From assembly GCA_027459625.1 (NCBI GenBank), contig DAIDHP010000013.1:22398-86397 (forward strand): a stretch of 64,000 bases of DNA, read 5' to 3'. Below, piece after piece: positions 1 through 8,704 of this stretch. Within the stretch, counting starts at the first letter, position 1; each line of letters begins with the position of its first letter. The position numbers and the translations under genes are program-made. The notes under the pieces are model-generated. The model saw nothing but the letters and a program-made list of their open reading frames with translations, was not told where the DNA came from and did no database searches. The DNA is from Chthonomonadales bacterium (lineage in GTDB: Bacteria; Armatimonadota; Chthonomonadetes; Chthonomonadales; CAJBBX01).

Positions 1-2
1 TC

Positions 3-2669
3 TTCGCCGCAGTCCCGGAACGGCCATCCAATACCATTAACACGAACACATGGATGCAACATTGGGAGACAATCCGCGCCAAAGCAGTCACCATCATGCA
101 ACGCAGTTGGCAACAAATAAGGGACGCCATCGCTGAATACAATAAGAATAATCAGGCGCTTCTTACGGATAAAAACGCATTATCGGCGTTACATCAAGCG
201 GGTTTTCTCACAACGCAACAGACTTTGGACCCGTGGGGGCATCCTTATAGAATAAACTCAGGCGGCGTCTTTCCACGCCTGGGATACTTCACTATCTCCT
301 CCGCAGGGCCGGATGGCAAATGGAATACGGAGGACGACATCTCCGATATCACCCCATGGGAAGGTCCCATCGGAGGAATGGCAATGGAGGATGGCGTTGG
401 ACCCGTCATGATGCCCCGTGGAGGTGCGATGGCGGGCGGATTCGGAGGGTTTGGTCGCCCAATGGTGTTAGAGGAAAAAGCCGCCGCACCTATGATGCAG
501 ATGCCTGTTTCAAATGCTGCGATCAATACGGTGAATCAAGGAGCGTCAAAAGTCTCGCAGCAAAACGCGGCTCCGCGAACCAGAGAGTATTTCCCTGAAA
601 CCATGTATTGGAACCCAACCCTCATCACCGACGATGGCGGCCGAGCGGAGATTAAAATCCCAATGGCGGATTCCATCACCACATGGCGTATGAGCATGAT
701 GGCGGATTCGGCAACGGGACTGCTTGGCAGCGGAGACGTCTCAATCAAGTGCTTCCAGCCTTTCTTCGTGGATATCGACCTGCCGATCTCCCTCACTGCA
801 AACGATCAAGTGAGCATACCCGTGGCTCTCTACAACTACCTCAAGGAACCACAGACGGTCACTTTAAATCTATCCAAAGGGGACTGGTTCACCGTTTCGG
901 GATCATCCTCGGTGAAAATCCTGATGAACCCGGGGGAAGTGAAGGTGCACTACTTCCCGATCACAGTGCAGCAGATCGGAAACCATGCATTGAAAGTCAC
1001 CGCAATCGGACCGAAATTCTCCGATGCGATCCAGCGCAATATTCAGGTGCTCCCGGACGGCAAGGAGAAGAGATCCGTTATTAACGACTCTCTGTCGGGT
1101 TCCGTTCAAAAGTCCGTGACGATCCCCGCCGACGCCATACCGGACGCCTCGAATCTCTGGGTGAAGCTCTACCCGGGCGTCTTCAGCCAAGTGGTTGACG
1201 GCTTGGATTCACTGCTGCGCATGCCCAACGGTTGCTTCGAGCAAACCAGTTCGACAACCTACCCGAACGTGCTGATTCTGAACTACCTGAAGAGCATTAA
1301 GAAGATAAATCCTGAGATTCAGATGAAGGCGGAAGGATATATCAACATAGGCTACCAAAGACTTGTCACATTTGAATGCAAGTCGGGTGGGTTCTCATGG
1401 TTTGGAAACGAGCCCGCCAACCAGATCCTCACGGCGTATGGGTTGCTGGAGTTCACCGACATGTCCCATGTCTACAATGTGGACCCCGCCCTTATCACTC
1501 GCACGGCGCAATGGCTTGCGAACCAGCAAAACGCGGACGGCTCCTGGCTGGAAACGCATCAGGGCATCGCGGAGGGGATCATCAACCGTCAGACCGGAGC
1601 CCTGAGGACCACCGCTTACGTCGGATGGGCTTTGAATGAATCCGGTTACCAAGGGCCCGCGCTTCAAAAGGGGCTGGACTATGTGAAAACACACATATCG
1701 GAGGCGAAGGATCCTTACACTTTGGCGGTTATCCTCAACTTCCTGGATGGAGCCGCAAAAGGAGACGCCATCACGGACAAGGTGGCTAATGATCTCATCT
1801 CCCTTGCGAAAACGGACGATAAGACGGCGTGGTGGGAAAGCGACACCCAAACCTTCACCGGCGCCGTGAAAGCGTCCGCCGACTTGGAGACCACCGGGCT
1901 AGCCGCTTACGGGTTGGTGAGATGGGGCGGCAATCCGACGTTTGCGAACAAGGCGCTTGCCAAGCTAGTGCAAAGCAAGGATAGCTATGGCTCTTGGAGC
2001 ACAACTCAGGGGACGGTTTGGTCGTTGAAAGCGCTCCTGTATGCAAGTACGAATGGAACGGGAACCGCTAACGGCAAAGTGACCATCGCCGCGAATGGAA
2101 CTCAAGCGACCTCCATAGACATCACGCCGGAAAACAGCGATGTGATGCATCAGGTGGATTTGACCCAATACCTCAAACCCGGCGACAATCAAATCAACCT
2201 CCAATTCCAGGGCAAGGGAAACCTCTCTTATCAAATTGTGGATAGATACTACGAACCTTGGAACAGAATGGCGATGCCGACGCACCCGATTCTCTCCATC
2301 GAGGTGAATTACGATAAGCGTCTGCTGGCTCAAAACGACGTTGCCACTGTGACCGCCACAGTGAAAAACATGACAGGTGAAGTGGCGGAGATGCCTCTGA
2401 TCGATTTAGGGGTTCCTCCTGGGTTCACCGTTCTTCCGGATAAGTTGGACGCTCTCGTAAAGCAGGGAACCATCAGCAAATATACGATAGCCGCGCGGCA
2501 GGTGATCATATACATGCAGAAGCTTGATCCGGGGCAACAAGTCGCCATATCCTATGATGTGCAGGCGAACTACCCGATCAAAGCCCTCACACCGTTAAGC
2601 AAAGCCTATCCATACTACAATCCCGAGGATGTGGCGATCTCATCGCCGCAGCAAATCACGGTAAGGTAG
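3..2669 (+). CDS. Alpha-2-macroglobulin family protein, C-terminal part (5' truncated by window edge)
   Basis: The frame is open to the left edge, so the N-terminal macroglobulin domains and any signal peptide lie outside. The visible 871+ residues (numbered from the Met at 54) begin with a module resembling the C-terminus of type II secretion pseudopilin GspG: a helix, then LDPWGHPYRI near residue 59 and ISSAGPDGKWNTEDDI near 85. A Gly/Met-rich linker follows, then the A2M core (YFPETMYWNPTLITDDGG), the thioester motif PNGCFEQTSS near residue 393, an alpha/alpha-toroid complement-like domain with GSWLETHQG and GSWSTTQGT repeats, and the receptor-binding-like C-terminus. Bacterial A2Ms are thought to trap proteases in the periplasm or at the surface by thioester coupling. 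The Cys and Gln of the thioester are present. Ends before a strong terminator. Family assignment is secure; the physiological target is not known. Confidence 0.9.
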   Translation, partial: FAAVPERPSNTINTNTWMQHWETIRAKAVTIMQRSWQQIRDAIAEYNKNNQALLTDKNALSALHQAGFLTTQQTLDPWGHPYRINSGGVFPRLGYFTISSAGPDGKWNTEDDISDITPWEGPIGGMAMEDGVGPVMMPRGGAMAGGFGGFGRPMVLEEKAAAPMMQMPVSNAAINTVNQGASKVSQQNAAPRTREYFPETMYWNPTLITDDGGRAEIKIPMADSITTWRMSMMADSATGLLGSGDVSIKCFQPFFVDIDLPISLTANDQVSIPVALYNYLKEPQTVTLNLSKGDWFTVSGSSSVKILMNPGEVKVHYFPITVQQIGNHALKVTAIGPKFSDAIQRNIQVLPDGKEKRSVINDSLSGSVQKSVTIPADAIPDASNLWVKLYPGVFSQVVDGLDSLLRMPNGCFEQTSSTTYPNVLILNYLKSIKKINPEIQMKAEGYINIGYQRLVTFECKSGGFSWFGNEPANQILTAYGLLEFTDMSHVYNVDPALITRTAQWLANQQNADGSWLETHQGIAEGIINRQTGALRTTAYVGWALNESGYQGPALQKGLDYVKTHISEAKDPYTLAVILNFLDGAAKGDAITDKVANDLISLAKTDDKTAWWESDTQTFTGAVKASADLETTGLAAYGLVRWGGNPTFANKALAKLVQSKDSYGSWSTTQGTVWSLKALLYASTNGTGTANGKVTIAANGTQATSIDITPENSDVMHQVDLTQYLKPGDNQINLQFQGKGNLSYQIVDRYYEPWNRMAMPTHPILSIEVNYDKRLLAQNDVATVTATVKNMTGEVAEMPLIDLGVPPGFTVLPDKLDALVKQGTISKYTIAARQVIIYMQKLDPGQQVAISYDVQANYPIKALTPLSKAYPYYNPEDVAISSPQQITVR

Positions 2670-2727
2670 AGGGACCGTATGGATGAAGAATGGGGTATGA
2701 AGTGGCTTCATGCTCCTTAAGACACAG

Positions 2728-2766
2728 GCGAGACGGGATTCCTTCCATCCCGTCTCGCGTTTTATT
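2728..2766 (+). terminator. Rho-independent terminator after the A2M gene
   Basis: A perfect 12-bp stem (GCGAGACGGGAT at 2728-2739 with its complement at 2747-2758), a 7-nt loop and a GTTTTATT tract. It separates the A2M gene from the recX cluster. Confidence 0.88.
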
Positions 2767-2817
2767 GTTAATCGCAAACGGATTATCCGCTCATAATCGC
2801 GTGTGCGCGAAGAATTT

Positions 2818-2877
2818 CACATTTGTAAAATGTGTGGACATTTTCATCGGGATTCCGGTAAACTACCTTTAGGTAGT
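2818..2877 (+). promoter_or_regulatory. Candidate promoter with flanking palindromes ahead of the recX cluster
   Basis: A candidate -35 TGGACA (2835-2840) and -10 TAAACT (2859-2864) are 18 bp apart. Immediately upstream is the inverted repeat CACATT-N5-AATGTG (2818-2834). Overlapping the start-point region is ACTACC-TTTA-GGTAGT (2862-2877). The two palindromes differ in sequence and could be operators or, for the second, a small hairpin in the leader. The promoter match is moderate; no regulator can be named from sequence. Confidence 0.45.
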
Positions 2878-2916
2878 CGTGTAAATAGTTGTGAACCACC
2901 AAAGAGGATTAAGTGC

Positions 2917-3540
2917 ATGGAAGCGGAGATTAAATCCAAGTGTGGACTCACGGGACAGGAGATGTATTTTCTGGAACGCGCAGGTTATTTTGTTCGCCGA
3001 GCGTGTCTGAATATCCCTGTCGAAGACTGCATCTCTCCGGATTTCATCTCATTGAAGTTCGCACTGGAATTATTCGCTCTCCCGGAAGTGTCGATTGCGG
3101 AAAGAGAGCTCTTTCGGAACGCGAAAGCATTGAAAGTGCTATATCGCTTTTCGAACGCTCTCTCAGGGGAAATAACGAAAACACTTTATCATGTTCAACC
3201 ACCGAAGGATGCATATTACGAGGGGGTGGACATAAGAGTTGTTCTAACGGATAACCTGAATGTGGAAGCAATATCCGGATCGCATGCGGATTTATCCTCC
3301 GATAGAGTTTCGCTGGGAAATCGCGTTCCGACGGAACCCGTATGGACGGTGTTATCATTATCCAAGGGGGATGTGCTCTTCGCCGATTCCAAACTGTCCG
3401 TAAGGGAACGCCCTGCGTCCGGCGCTAACGAGGCTTCCATACTTTTACAACTATCTTCGATACCCGCTTCATCGGGGTGGCATACCCCTCCACACACGGA
3501 GATTCCGGAATTGATTCGTTCTTTTTTTACGGTTATTTAA
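2917..3540 (+). CDS. Hypothetical protein upstream of recX
   Basis: A 207-residue protein that I do not recognise. ATG 2917 is preferred over the in-frame upstream start at 2803 because AGAGG lies 9 nt upstream of it and the upstream extension overlaps the promoter region. The N-terminal third looks helical (ERAGYFVRRACLNIP), the remainder contains short predicted strands, and there is a Ser-rich tail. No signal peptide or transmembrane segment is evident. Its stop is one base before the recX start, so the two are probably translationally coupled; the position, often occupied by recA in other genomes, suggests a DNA-repair or housekeeping context, but this is only inference. Confidence 0.7.
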   Translation: MEAEIKSKCGLTGQEMYFLERAGYFVRRACLNIPVEDCISPDFISLKFALELFALPEVSIAERELFRNAKALKVLYRFSNALSGEITKTLYHVQPPKDAYYEGVDIRVVLTDNLNVEAISGSHADLSSDRVSLGNRVPTEPVWTVLSLSKGDVLFADSKLSVRERPASGANEASILLQLSSIPASSGWHTPPHTEIPELIRSFFTVI

Positions 3541-3541
3541 G

Positions 3542-4006
3542 ATGGAGGAACGCGAAAGGGCGTTACAAATCGCGTATCGTTATTTAGACTACTCAGCGCA
3601 CACGCGCTGGGAGGTTCATAGAAAACTGATGCAATCGGGCTTTGAGGAGGATGTGGTCGAGAAGACGTTGACCGCTTTGGAAAGCATCGACTTGATCAAT
3701 GATCATGCATATAGTCAACGATGGATAGAAAGCCGGAGCGTATCCAAGGGGTATGGAAAAGTCCGTTTGGAATCCGAATTACTACAAAGAGGGGTTGACA
3801 AGGACGTCATAAGAGAAGCCCTGCAACAATTATCGGAGGAGGAAGAGATCAATAAAGCGTTCTCGCTAGCACGCAAACAACTTTCCTCTGGCGCACCGAT
3901 GAATTTGAAGGAAAAAAGAAGGTTATTCGCTTTTTTACTAAGACGCGGATATAATACGGGAATAATTGAAAAGGTATTCACCCTCTTGGGGGTGGACAAT
4001 GATTAG
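3542..4006 (+). CDS. recX: Regulatory protein RecX
   Basis: A 154-residue protein with the three tandem helical repeats of RecX, including AYRYLDYSAHTRWEVHRKL, the DHAYSQRWIESR motif and a C-terminal RRLFAFLLRRGY repeat. RecX binds RecA filaments and limits recombinase activity in the cytoplasm. Length is typical for the family. The gene follows the preceding ORF with a single-base gap and has no clear SD of its own, suggesting translational coupling. No recA is seen next to it in this window. rny follows after about 90 nt. Confidence 0.92.
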   Translation: MEERERALQIAYRYLDYSAHTRWEVHRKLMQSGFEEDVVEKTLTALESIDLINDHAYSQRWIESRSVSKGYGKVRLESELLQRGVDKDVIREALQQLSEEEEINKAFSLARKQLSSGAPMNLKEKRRLFAFLLRRGYNTGIIEKVFTLLGVDND

Positions 4007-4096
4007 GTGAATGGAATCTGCCAGCCATCGATGGTTATTATCGACCGTCGATCGACGCTTTACCTCAGACATATAATGTCTGGAGGTGTTTTATAA

Positions 4097-5644
4097 GTGG
4101 AATATATACCGTTCATAGCGACACTGCTTCTTGGCATTGCGGCGGTGGCGTACAACATCCATATCTATAAGAAAAATGCAAATCTCTTAAATCTGGAAAC
4201 CAAAAAAGCTCTCGCGGAAGCGGAAAGGATCAAAGAGGAGGCTCTCAAGGAGAGCGATGCGTGCAAACGAGAGGCATTACTTGAAGCAAAGGACGAAGCC
4301 TACCGTCTGCGTGCGGAGATGGAACGCGAGAATCGTGAAAAGAAAGCGGAAGTTCAGAGGTTAGAGCGGCGACTGGCGCAGAAAGAGGAGACACTCGATC
4401 GACGGCTTGAAACCGTTGAGAGGAAGGAGCGAAATCTCCATAATTTGGAGGCGTCCCTCCAAAAAAAAGATAACGAAATCACACAGATCATTGATACGCA
4501 AAAGACGGAACTGCAACGGATATCCGAATTGACGGTGGACGAGGCTCGTTCCATCTTTCTTAAAGCGGTGGAGGACGAATCCCGCAAGGAAGCGGCGAAG
4601 TTGATGCGGGAGATTGAGGATGACGCTAAAAAGGATGCGGACCGCAAGGCGAGAAGCATTATCACCTTAGCCATACAACGATGCGCGGTGGACCAGACAT
4701 CGGAGACCACCGTCTCCGTCGTGCCTCTGCCGAACGACGAAATGAAAGGAAGGATCATCGGTCGGGAGGGGCGAAATATTCGCGCGTTTGAAACGATGAC
4801 TGGGGTGGATTTGATCATAGACGATACACCGGAAGCGGTGGTTCTATCCGCTTTCGATCCCACCCGAAGAGAGGTGGCGCGTATCGCGCTTACCAATCTC
4901 ATTATTGACGGTCGGATCCATCCGGGGCGCATCGAGGAGATGATCGCAAAAGCTCGCCAAGAGGTGGATCAACGCATTCTTGAGGCGGGCGAGGAGGCGG
5001 TGATAAAGTCTGGCGTCACCGGCATATCTATCGATATCATCAAATTACTCGGTAAAATGCACTATAGAACCAGCTACGGTCAAAACGTCCTCGACCATTC
5101 GGTGGAGGTGAGCCTTCTTGCCGGTATGCTGGCTGCGGAGGTGGGCGCCAACGTCCAAGTGGCGAAACGCGCCGGACTGTTGCACGATTTGGGCAAAGCC
5201 GTGGATTTCGAGGTGGAGGGGCCGCACGCAGTGATCGGAGCGGATATCCTTCGACGTTACAAGGAATCGCAGGAAGTAATTCTGGCGGTGGAGGGACATC
5301 ATTACGATGTGGACCCAAATTCGCTGGAGGCTATTCTGGTGATCTGCGCGGATAGTATCTCCGCAAGCAGACCCGGGGCGAGAAGGGAATCACTGGAAAC
5401 CTACGTTAAACGTCTAAAGAAGCTTGAGGAGATTGCTGACAGCTTCCAAGGGGTGGAGAAAACATTTGCGGTGCAAGCGGGTAGGGAGATCCGGCTCATC
5501 GTGAAACCGGAGCAAATAGACGATCTTGCCGCGATTAAACTCGCTCGGGATACCGCTCATCGAATCGAGGAAGAGATGGAGTACCCGGGGCAGATCAAAG
5601 TCACCGTCATTAGAGAGACGAGAGCCATAGACTTCGCCAAATAA
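4097..5644 (+). CDS. rny: Ribonuclease Y
   Basis: A 515-residue membrane-anchored endoribonuclease that initiates mRNA decay. One N-terminal transmembrane helix (residues 5-24) is followed by a long charged coiled coil (about 30-190), a KH RNA-binding domain with [10 protein letters not shown] near 219, and an HD hydrolase domain with [12 protein letters not shown] near 334 and the metal-binding HDLGKAVD near 362. Length matches the family (about 520). The start is GTG 4097, placed 10 nt after GGAGG (4082-4086). Followed by the ymdB-type gene, an arrangement common in other phyla, so the two are likely an operon. Confidence 0.96.
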   Translation: MEYIPFIATLLLGIAAVAYNIHIYKKNANLLNLETKKALAEAERIKEEALKESDACKREALLEAKDEAYRLRAEMERENREKKAEVQRLERRLAQKEETLDRRLETVERKERNLHNLEASLQKKDNEITQIIDTQKTELQRISELTVDEARSIFLKAVEDESRKEAAKLMREIEDDAKKDADRKARSIITLAIQRCAVDQTSETTVSVVPLPNDEMKGRIIGREGRNIRAFETMTGVDLIIDDTPEAVVLSAFDPTRREVARIALTNLIIDGRIHPGRIEEMIAKARQEVDQRILEAGEEAVIKSGVTGISIDIIKLLGKMHYRTSYGQNVLDHSVEVSLLAGMLAAEVGANVQVAKRAGLLHDLGKAVDFEVEGPHAVIGADILRRYKESQEVILAVEGHHYDVDPNSLEAILVICADSISASRPGARRESLETYVKRLKKLEEIADSFQGVEKTFAVQAGREIRLIVKPEQIDDLAAIKLARDTAHRIEEEMEYPGQIKVTVIRETRAIDFAK

Positions 5645-5730
5645 CATAATGCGGATCACCACCGCGTTCACATAACATGCGTTCATGCCGTACGGCAACA
5701 AGGAGAAAAACGAAAGCGGATGCGGATTTA

Positions 5731-6510
5731 ATGAGAATTCTGATGATTGGGGATGTGGTCGGAAAGCCGGGAAGAAACGCACTATTACAACTCCTACCCG
5801 ATCTACGTAAATCGCGCGACATAGATTTCGTGATAGTCAACGGTGAAAACGCAGCAGGGGGAATGGGAATAACCCCCGAGATCGCTCTTAACTTTCAGGA
5901 GGAGATGCGGGTGGATGTGATCACTCTTGGAAACCACGCCTGGGCTAAGAAAGAGATTTACCCATTTTTGGATTCCAACGAAAGGATACTCCGCCCCGCA
6001 AACTTCCCACCGGATGTTCCGGGAAGAGGAATGGATATCTACGAAACGTCTAAGGGCAACTTGGCGGTGGTGGTTCTGCAGGGCAGAACCTTCATGGAGC
6101 CGACCGATGACCCATTTCGCTTGGTGGACGCCATTATTAAAAAGATGGGCGATAAGACCACGTGCATCTTCATTGATTTCCATGGAGAGGCGACATCGGA
6201 GAAAATGGCGTTCGGTTGGTACGTGAACGGAAGAGTGAGTGCGGTGATTGGAACGCATACGCACGTTCAAACATCCGATGAAAGAATTCTGCCTGGGGGA
6301 ACGGCGTATATAACGGACGTCGGAATGACGGGGCCCACAGACTCGGTGATCGGGATGAAGTGCGATGTGATCATACCGAGATTCACTAAGTTGCTCCCCA
6401 CCAAATTCGAAGTCGCGGAAGGTCAGGCGCACCTTTGCGCGGTGGTCGTTGAACTGAACCCCATTACGGGAAAAGCGCTTCAAATTGAAAGAATCAAAAT
6501 GGAATGCTAA
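5731..6510 (+). CDS. YmdB-type metallophosphoesterase (TIGR00282 family)
   Basis: A 259-residue calcineurin-like phosphoesterase. Motifs visible are MRILMIGDVVGKPGR at the N-terminus, NGENAAGG, GNHAW, DFHGEATSEK and GTHTHVQTSD, which together supply the dinuclear metal site. Characterised relatives such as Bacillus YmdB hydrolyse 2',3'-cyclic nucleotides and act alongside RNase Y, which is encoded immediately upstream here. ATG 5731 is chosen because the family begins at this MRIL; the only good purine-rich stretch (AGGAG at 5701) is 25 nt upstream, so initiation may be weak or an upstream in-frame start at 5677 may be used. Confidence 0.92.
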   Translation: MRILMIGDVVGKPGRNALLQLLPDLRKSRDIDFVIVNGENAAGGMGITPEIALNFQEEMRVDVITLGNHAWAKKEIYPFLDSNERILRPANFPPDVPGRGMDIYETSKGNLAVVVLQGRTFMEPTDDPFRLVDAIIKKMGDKTTCIFIDFHGEATSEKMAFGWYVNGRVSAVIGTHTHVQTSDERILPGGTAYITDVGMTGPTDSVIGMKCDVIIPRFTKLLPTKFEVAEGQAHLCAVVVELNPITGKALQIERIKMEC

Positions 6511-6562
6511 CATGTCCGCTTGCAATCAACTGCAGCCGACGAGAGGCGGGAGGATTGGTTAT

Positions 6563-7651
6563 ATGAACCATCGAGCACGTTTCATTTTAACGGGATGGAT
6601 TGCGGGTTTCCTTGCATTCGCAATCTCTCCTGTCGTTCTTGCACAGCCAAAATCCCCAAGCGAGATCGACTTCTACACGGGGAACAGCCTGTCACAATCC
6701 GGAATCACCCTAAGCTCCTGGGGGAGCGGTCAAACGGGCTCCGTTTCGGATATCGTCTACACAGGATCCAATTCCATCAAGGTTATATCTCAAGGTCTGT
6801 ATCAAGGAGCGTGTCTTACATTCACCAATCCGGTGGATATTTCATCGGTGGTGAATGACGCCGACGCCTATTTTCAGATGTATGTGCTGCCTCCCACCAC
6901 CTCCAAATCACGCTCTAATCGATTCTACTCGCCTTTCGGCGGTTCAGGCCCAATGTCCGGCATGCCGAACTCCGGCGGCGGTCGCCAGGGCGGAGGTGAA
7001 TACGGGGGTGGCGGTCCGTACGGTGGTGGTGGTCCATACGGTGGGGGGCGAATGGGAGGGGCCTACGGAGGAGGACCAAACAACCCTTACGGAAATAACA
7101 ATAATCAACAGACTTTGAAACCAGCGCCAAATCTGAAGAGCATTCGAATGGTGCTGGTAATGGATAACGGTAAGATGACGGAATGCACCATGTCGCTTGA
7201 AAACGCGGGGAGTTCTCATGACAACTGGGAGGAGCTTGCCATTCCTTTAAAAGCCATCCCGGGATTAGCGACCATGTCGGATCACATCAAGGAGATACAG
7301 ATATTCGGCGATACATCCGCCACGTTTTACATTGGCGAGATACGCATCATTCATGACGACACTCCCATTACGATTGATCTACAGTCGGATCAAACCATTG
7401 CAGTAAACGACATCGTCACCTTTAGAGGTTCCGCTGAAGCGGGGCCAACCCTGCTGAGATATGAATGGAATTTCGGCACGAACCCCGGACCGGTCGAAAA
7501 GAATGGGGAGTTCATGGTGGATGCCGAAGGTAAAACAGTCCAAAAACAGTTCACCAAGAGCGGTGACTACGTTGTGACCCTAAAAGTCAGCGACGTATAC
7601 GGAATCAAACCGCCCGCATACGAAAAGATCAACATTCACGTAACTCTCTAA
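6563..7651 (+). CDS. Secreted PKD-domain protein with Gly-rich linker
   Basis: A 362-residue exported protein. ATG 6563 has GGGAGG 9 nt upstream and gives a clean signal peptide (MNHRARFILTGWIAGFLAFA, cleavage likely after VVLAQ). Residues about 30-130 and 190-260 look like an interrupted beta-sandwich resembling carbohydrate-binding modules, split by a Gly/Tyr/Pro-rich low-complexity stretch (about 134-180, repeats of GGGGPYGG). Residues about 270-362 form a PKD domain (LRYEWNFG, DYVVTLKVSDVYG). Role unknown, probably cell-surface or extracellular binding. The upstream frame extends to 6485 but overlaps the preceding gene. Confidence 0.8.
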   Translation: MNHRARFILTGWIAGFLAFAISPVVLAQPKSPSEIDFYTGNSLSQSGITLSSWGSGQTGSVSDIVYTGSNSIKVISQGLYQGACLTFTNPVDISSVVNDADAYFQMYVLPPTTSKSRSNRFYSPFGGSGPMSGMPNSGGGRQGGGEYGGGGPYGGGGPYGGGRMGGAYGGGPNNPYGNNNNQQTLKPAPNLKSIRMVLVMDNGKMTECTMSLENAGSSHDNWEELAIPLKAIPGLATMSDHIKEIQIFGDTSATFYIGEIRIIHDDTPITIDLQSDQTIAVNDIVTFRGSAEAGPTLLRYEWNFGTNPGPVEKNGEFMVDAEGKTVQKQFTKSGDYVVTLKVSDVYGIKPPAYEKINIHVTL

Positions 7652-7657
7652 ACCACT

Positions 7658-7687
7658 CGGGGGATAAGGATCGAACCTTATTCCCCG
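7658..7687. terminator. Hairpin between convergent genes
   Basis: A 12-bp stem with one wobble (CGGGGGATAAGG at 7658-7669 against 7676-7687) and a 6-nt loop lies between the PKD gene and the convergent ChbG-like gene, overlapping the stop codon of the latter. There is no long T tract, so it may act as a 3'-end stabiliser or a weak two-way terminator. Confidence 0.6.
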
Positions 7688-8544
7688 ATCTCCGTATAGG
7701 TCGTGCGGCGGATTCCAAGTTCCTCAATTTTACGTCGCACTTTGGCGCTTAGGAGGGCGTATTGGTCCACGTCCATTCCCTTCTCACCGCCATTCAAAGG
7801 TCGTGCATGTAACGTTCCAGGGTGAAAATACATTTCATTCACCTCTCCTCTCAACCTCGCCAGCAAATCCAGCACGTATGTCTCATTCATATTCCCGGTC
7901 TCCTGCTGTCCGTATACGCGATCCGCTACGTATATCGATTTTCCGGAAAGCGACCTGAGATTGCGTTTGCGTATTGCGTTGAAAAAGGTTATCTCAACCC
8001 TTCGCATGATGGGTCTTTCCCTATTTGCGGGATGAAACTCCTCGTATGGGATTCGAACGGATCGAACGCCGTACTCCTCGCAGAGCGGAATGAGGATATC
8101 CCAAACGATAGGCATCATATGCATATGTTGGTGCCCGTTAACATGATCGAAAGGCAATCCAAACGTAACGTAACGCTCGAACTGCGCTCTCATCTCCGCT
8201 TTCAATTGTTTGCGAAACCCTCGATTCAGGTAGTACTTCATTCCCGCGCGCACCGGGTCTGATGGAAACCTGTTGGAATCATCCGTTAACAACGGAATAT
8301 CCGAATGCGGTAAGGTGGCGCTCCCATCGCTAAGGGTAAGGTGCAAGCCAACCTCTAAATTCGGATGCTCCTTCCGCAAGTCCACAGCCGCTTGCGCTGC
8401 GGGCTCGTTCACCATAAGGCTTGCGCTGGTTAACACACCCTCCAGCAGGCAGCGTATGATCGCCTCGTTTGTTTCGGGACGCGCCCCGAAATCGTCGGCG
8501 TTGATTATCAGTGACAGGGTCATCTTGTGCCAGTATCTTTCCAT
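7678..8544 (-). CDS. ChbG/HpnK (YdjC-like) carbohydrate deacetylase
   Basis: A 288-residue cytosolic protein of the YdjC family, metal-dependent deacetylases acting on N-acetylated sugars such as chito-oligosaccharides. The hallmark IINADDFGARPETNEAI is at the N-terminus, followed by EVGLHLTLSDG and FDHVNGHQHMHMMP, which provide the Asp and His metal ligands. Met at 8544 or at 8523 (MTLSLIINADDFG) could start translation; neither has a strong SD. It is divergent from the neighbouring secreted glycosidase gene, consistent with a role in sugar breakdown. The exact substrate cannot be read from sequence. Confidence 0.9.
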   Translation of the reverse strand: MERYWHKMTLSLIINADDFGARPETNEAIIRCLLEGVLTSASLMVNEPAAQAAVDLRKEHPNLEVGLHLTLSDGSATLPHSDIPLLTDDSNRFPSDPVRAGMKYYLNRGFRKQLKAEMRAQFERYVTFGLPFDHVNGHQHMHMMPIVWDILIPLCEEYGVRSVRIPYEEFHPANRERPIMRRVEITFFNAIRKRNLRSLSGKSIYVADRVYGQQETGNMNETYVLDLLARLRGEVNEMYFHPGTLHARPLNGGEKGMDVDQYALLSAKVRRKIEELGIRRTTYTEIGE

Positions 8545-8626
8545 GGAGACATATTATATATTCATTCCATCCGTTCTATTATGACATCCCCCTACGACGG
8601 ATGATCTTCGAATGCGAAATATGGAA

Positions 8627-8655
8627 TTGACGATTTGTGCGTAAGGTGATAGAAT
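8627..8655 (+). promoter_or_regulatory. Sigma-70-type promoter for the 8705 glycosidase
   Basis: TTGACG (8627-8632), a 17-bp spacer and TAGAAT (8650-8655). The predicted start is near 8662, giving a leader of about 43 nt. Confidence 0.75.
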
Positions 8656-8704
8656 TTGCAGGTATTCCAAGTCGATGAGGTGAAAATCCTGAAAGGTGTC
8701 ATCC

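Noticed and set aside
2803..2916. Upstream extension of the ORF before recX
   Set aside because: It overlaps the promoter and palindromes and has no SD; ATG 2917 fits better.
5650..5675. Short GCGG/CCGC pairing after rny
   Set aside because: Stem too short and no T tract; not a credible terminator.
8040..8075. GATTCGAACGGATCGAAC resembling a tRNA T-arm
   Set aside because: It lies inside the ChbG-like coding sequence and no cloverleaf can be drawn around it.
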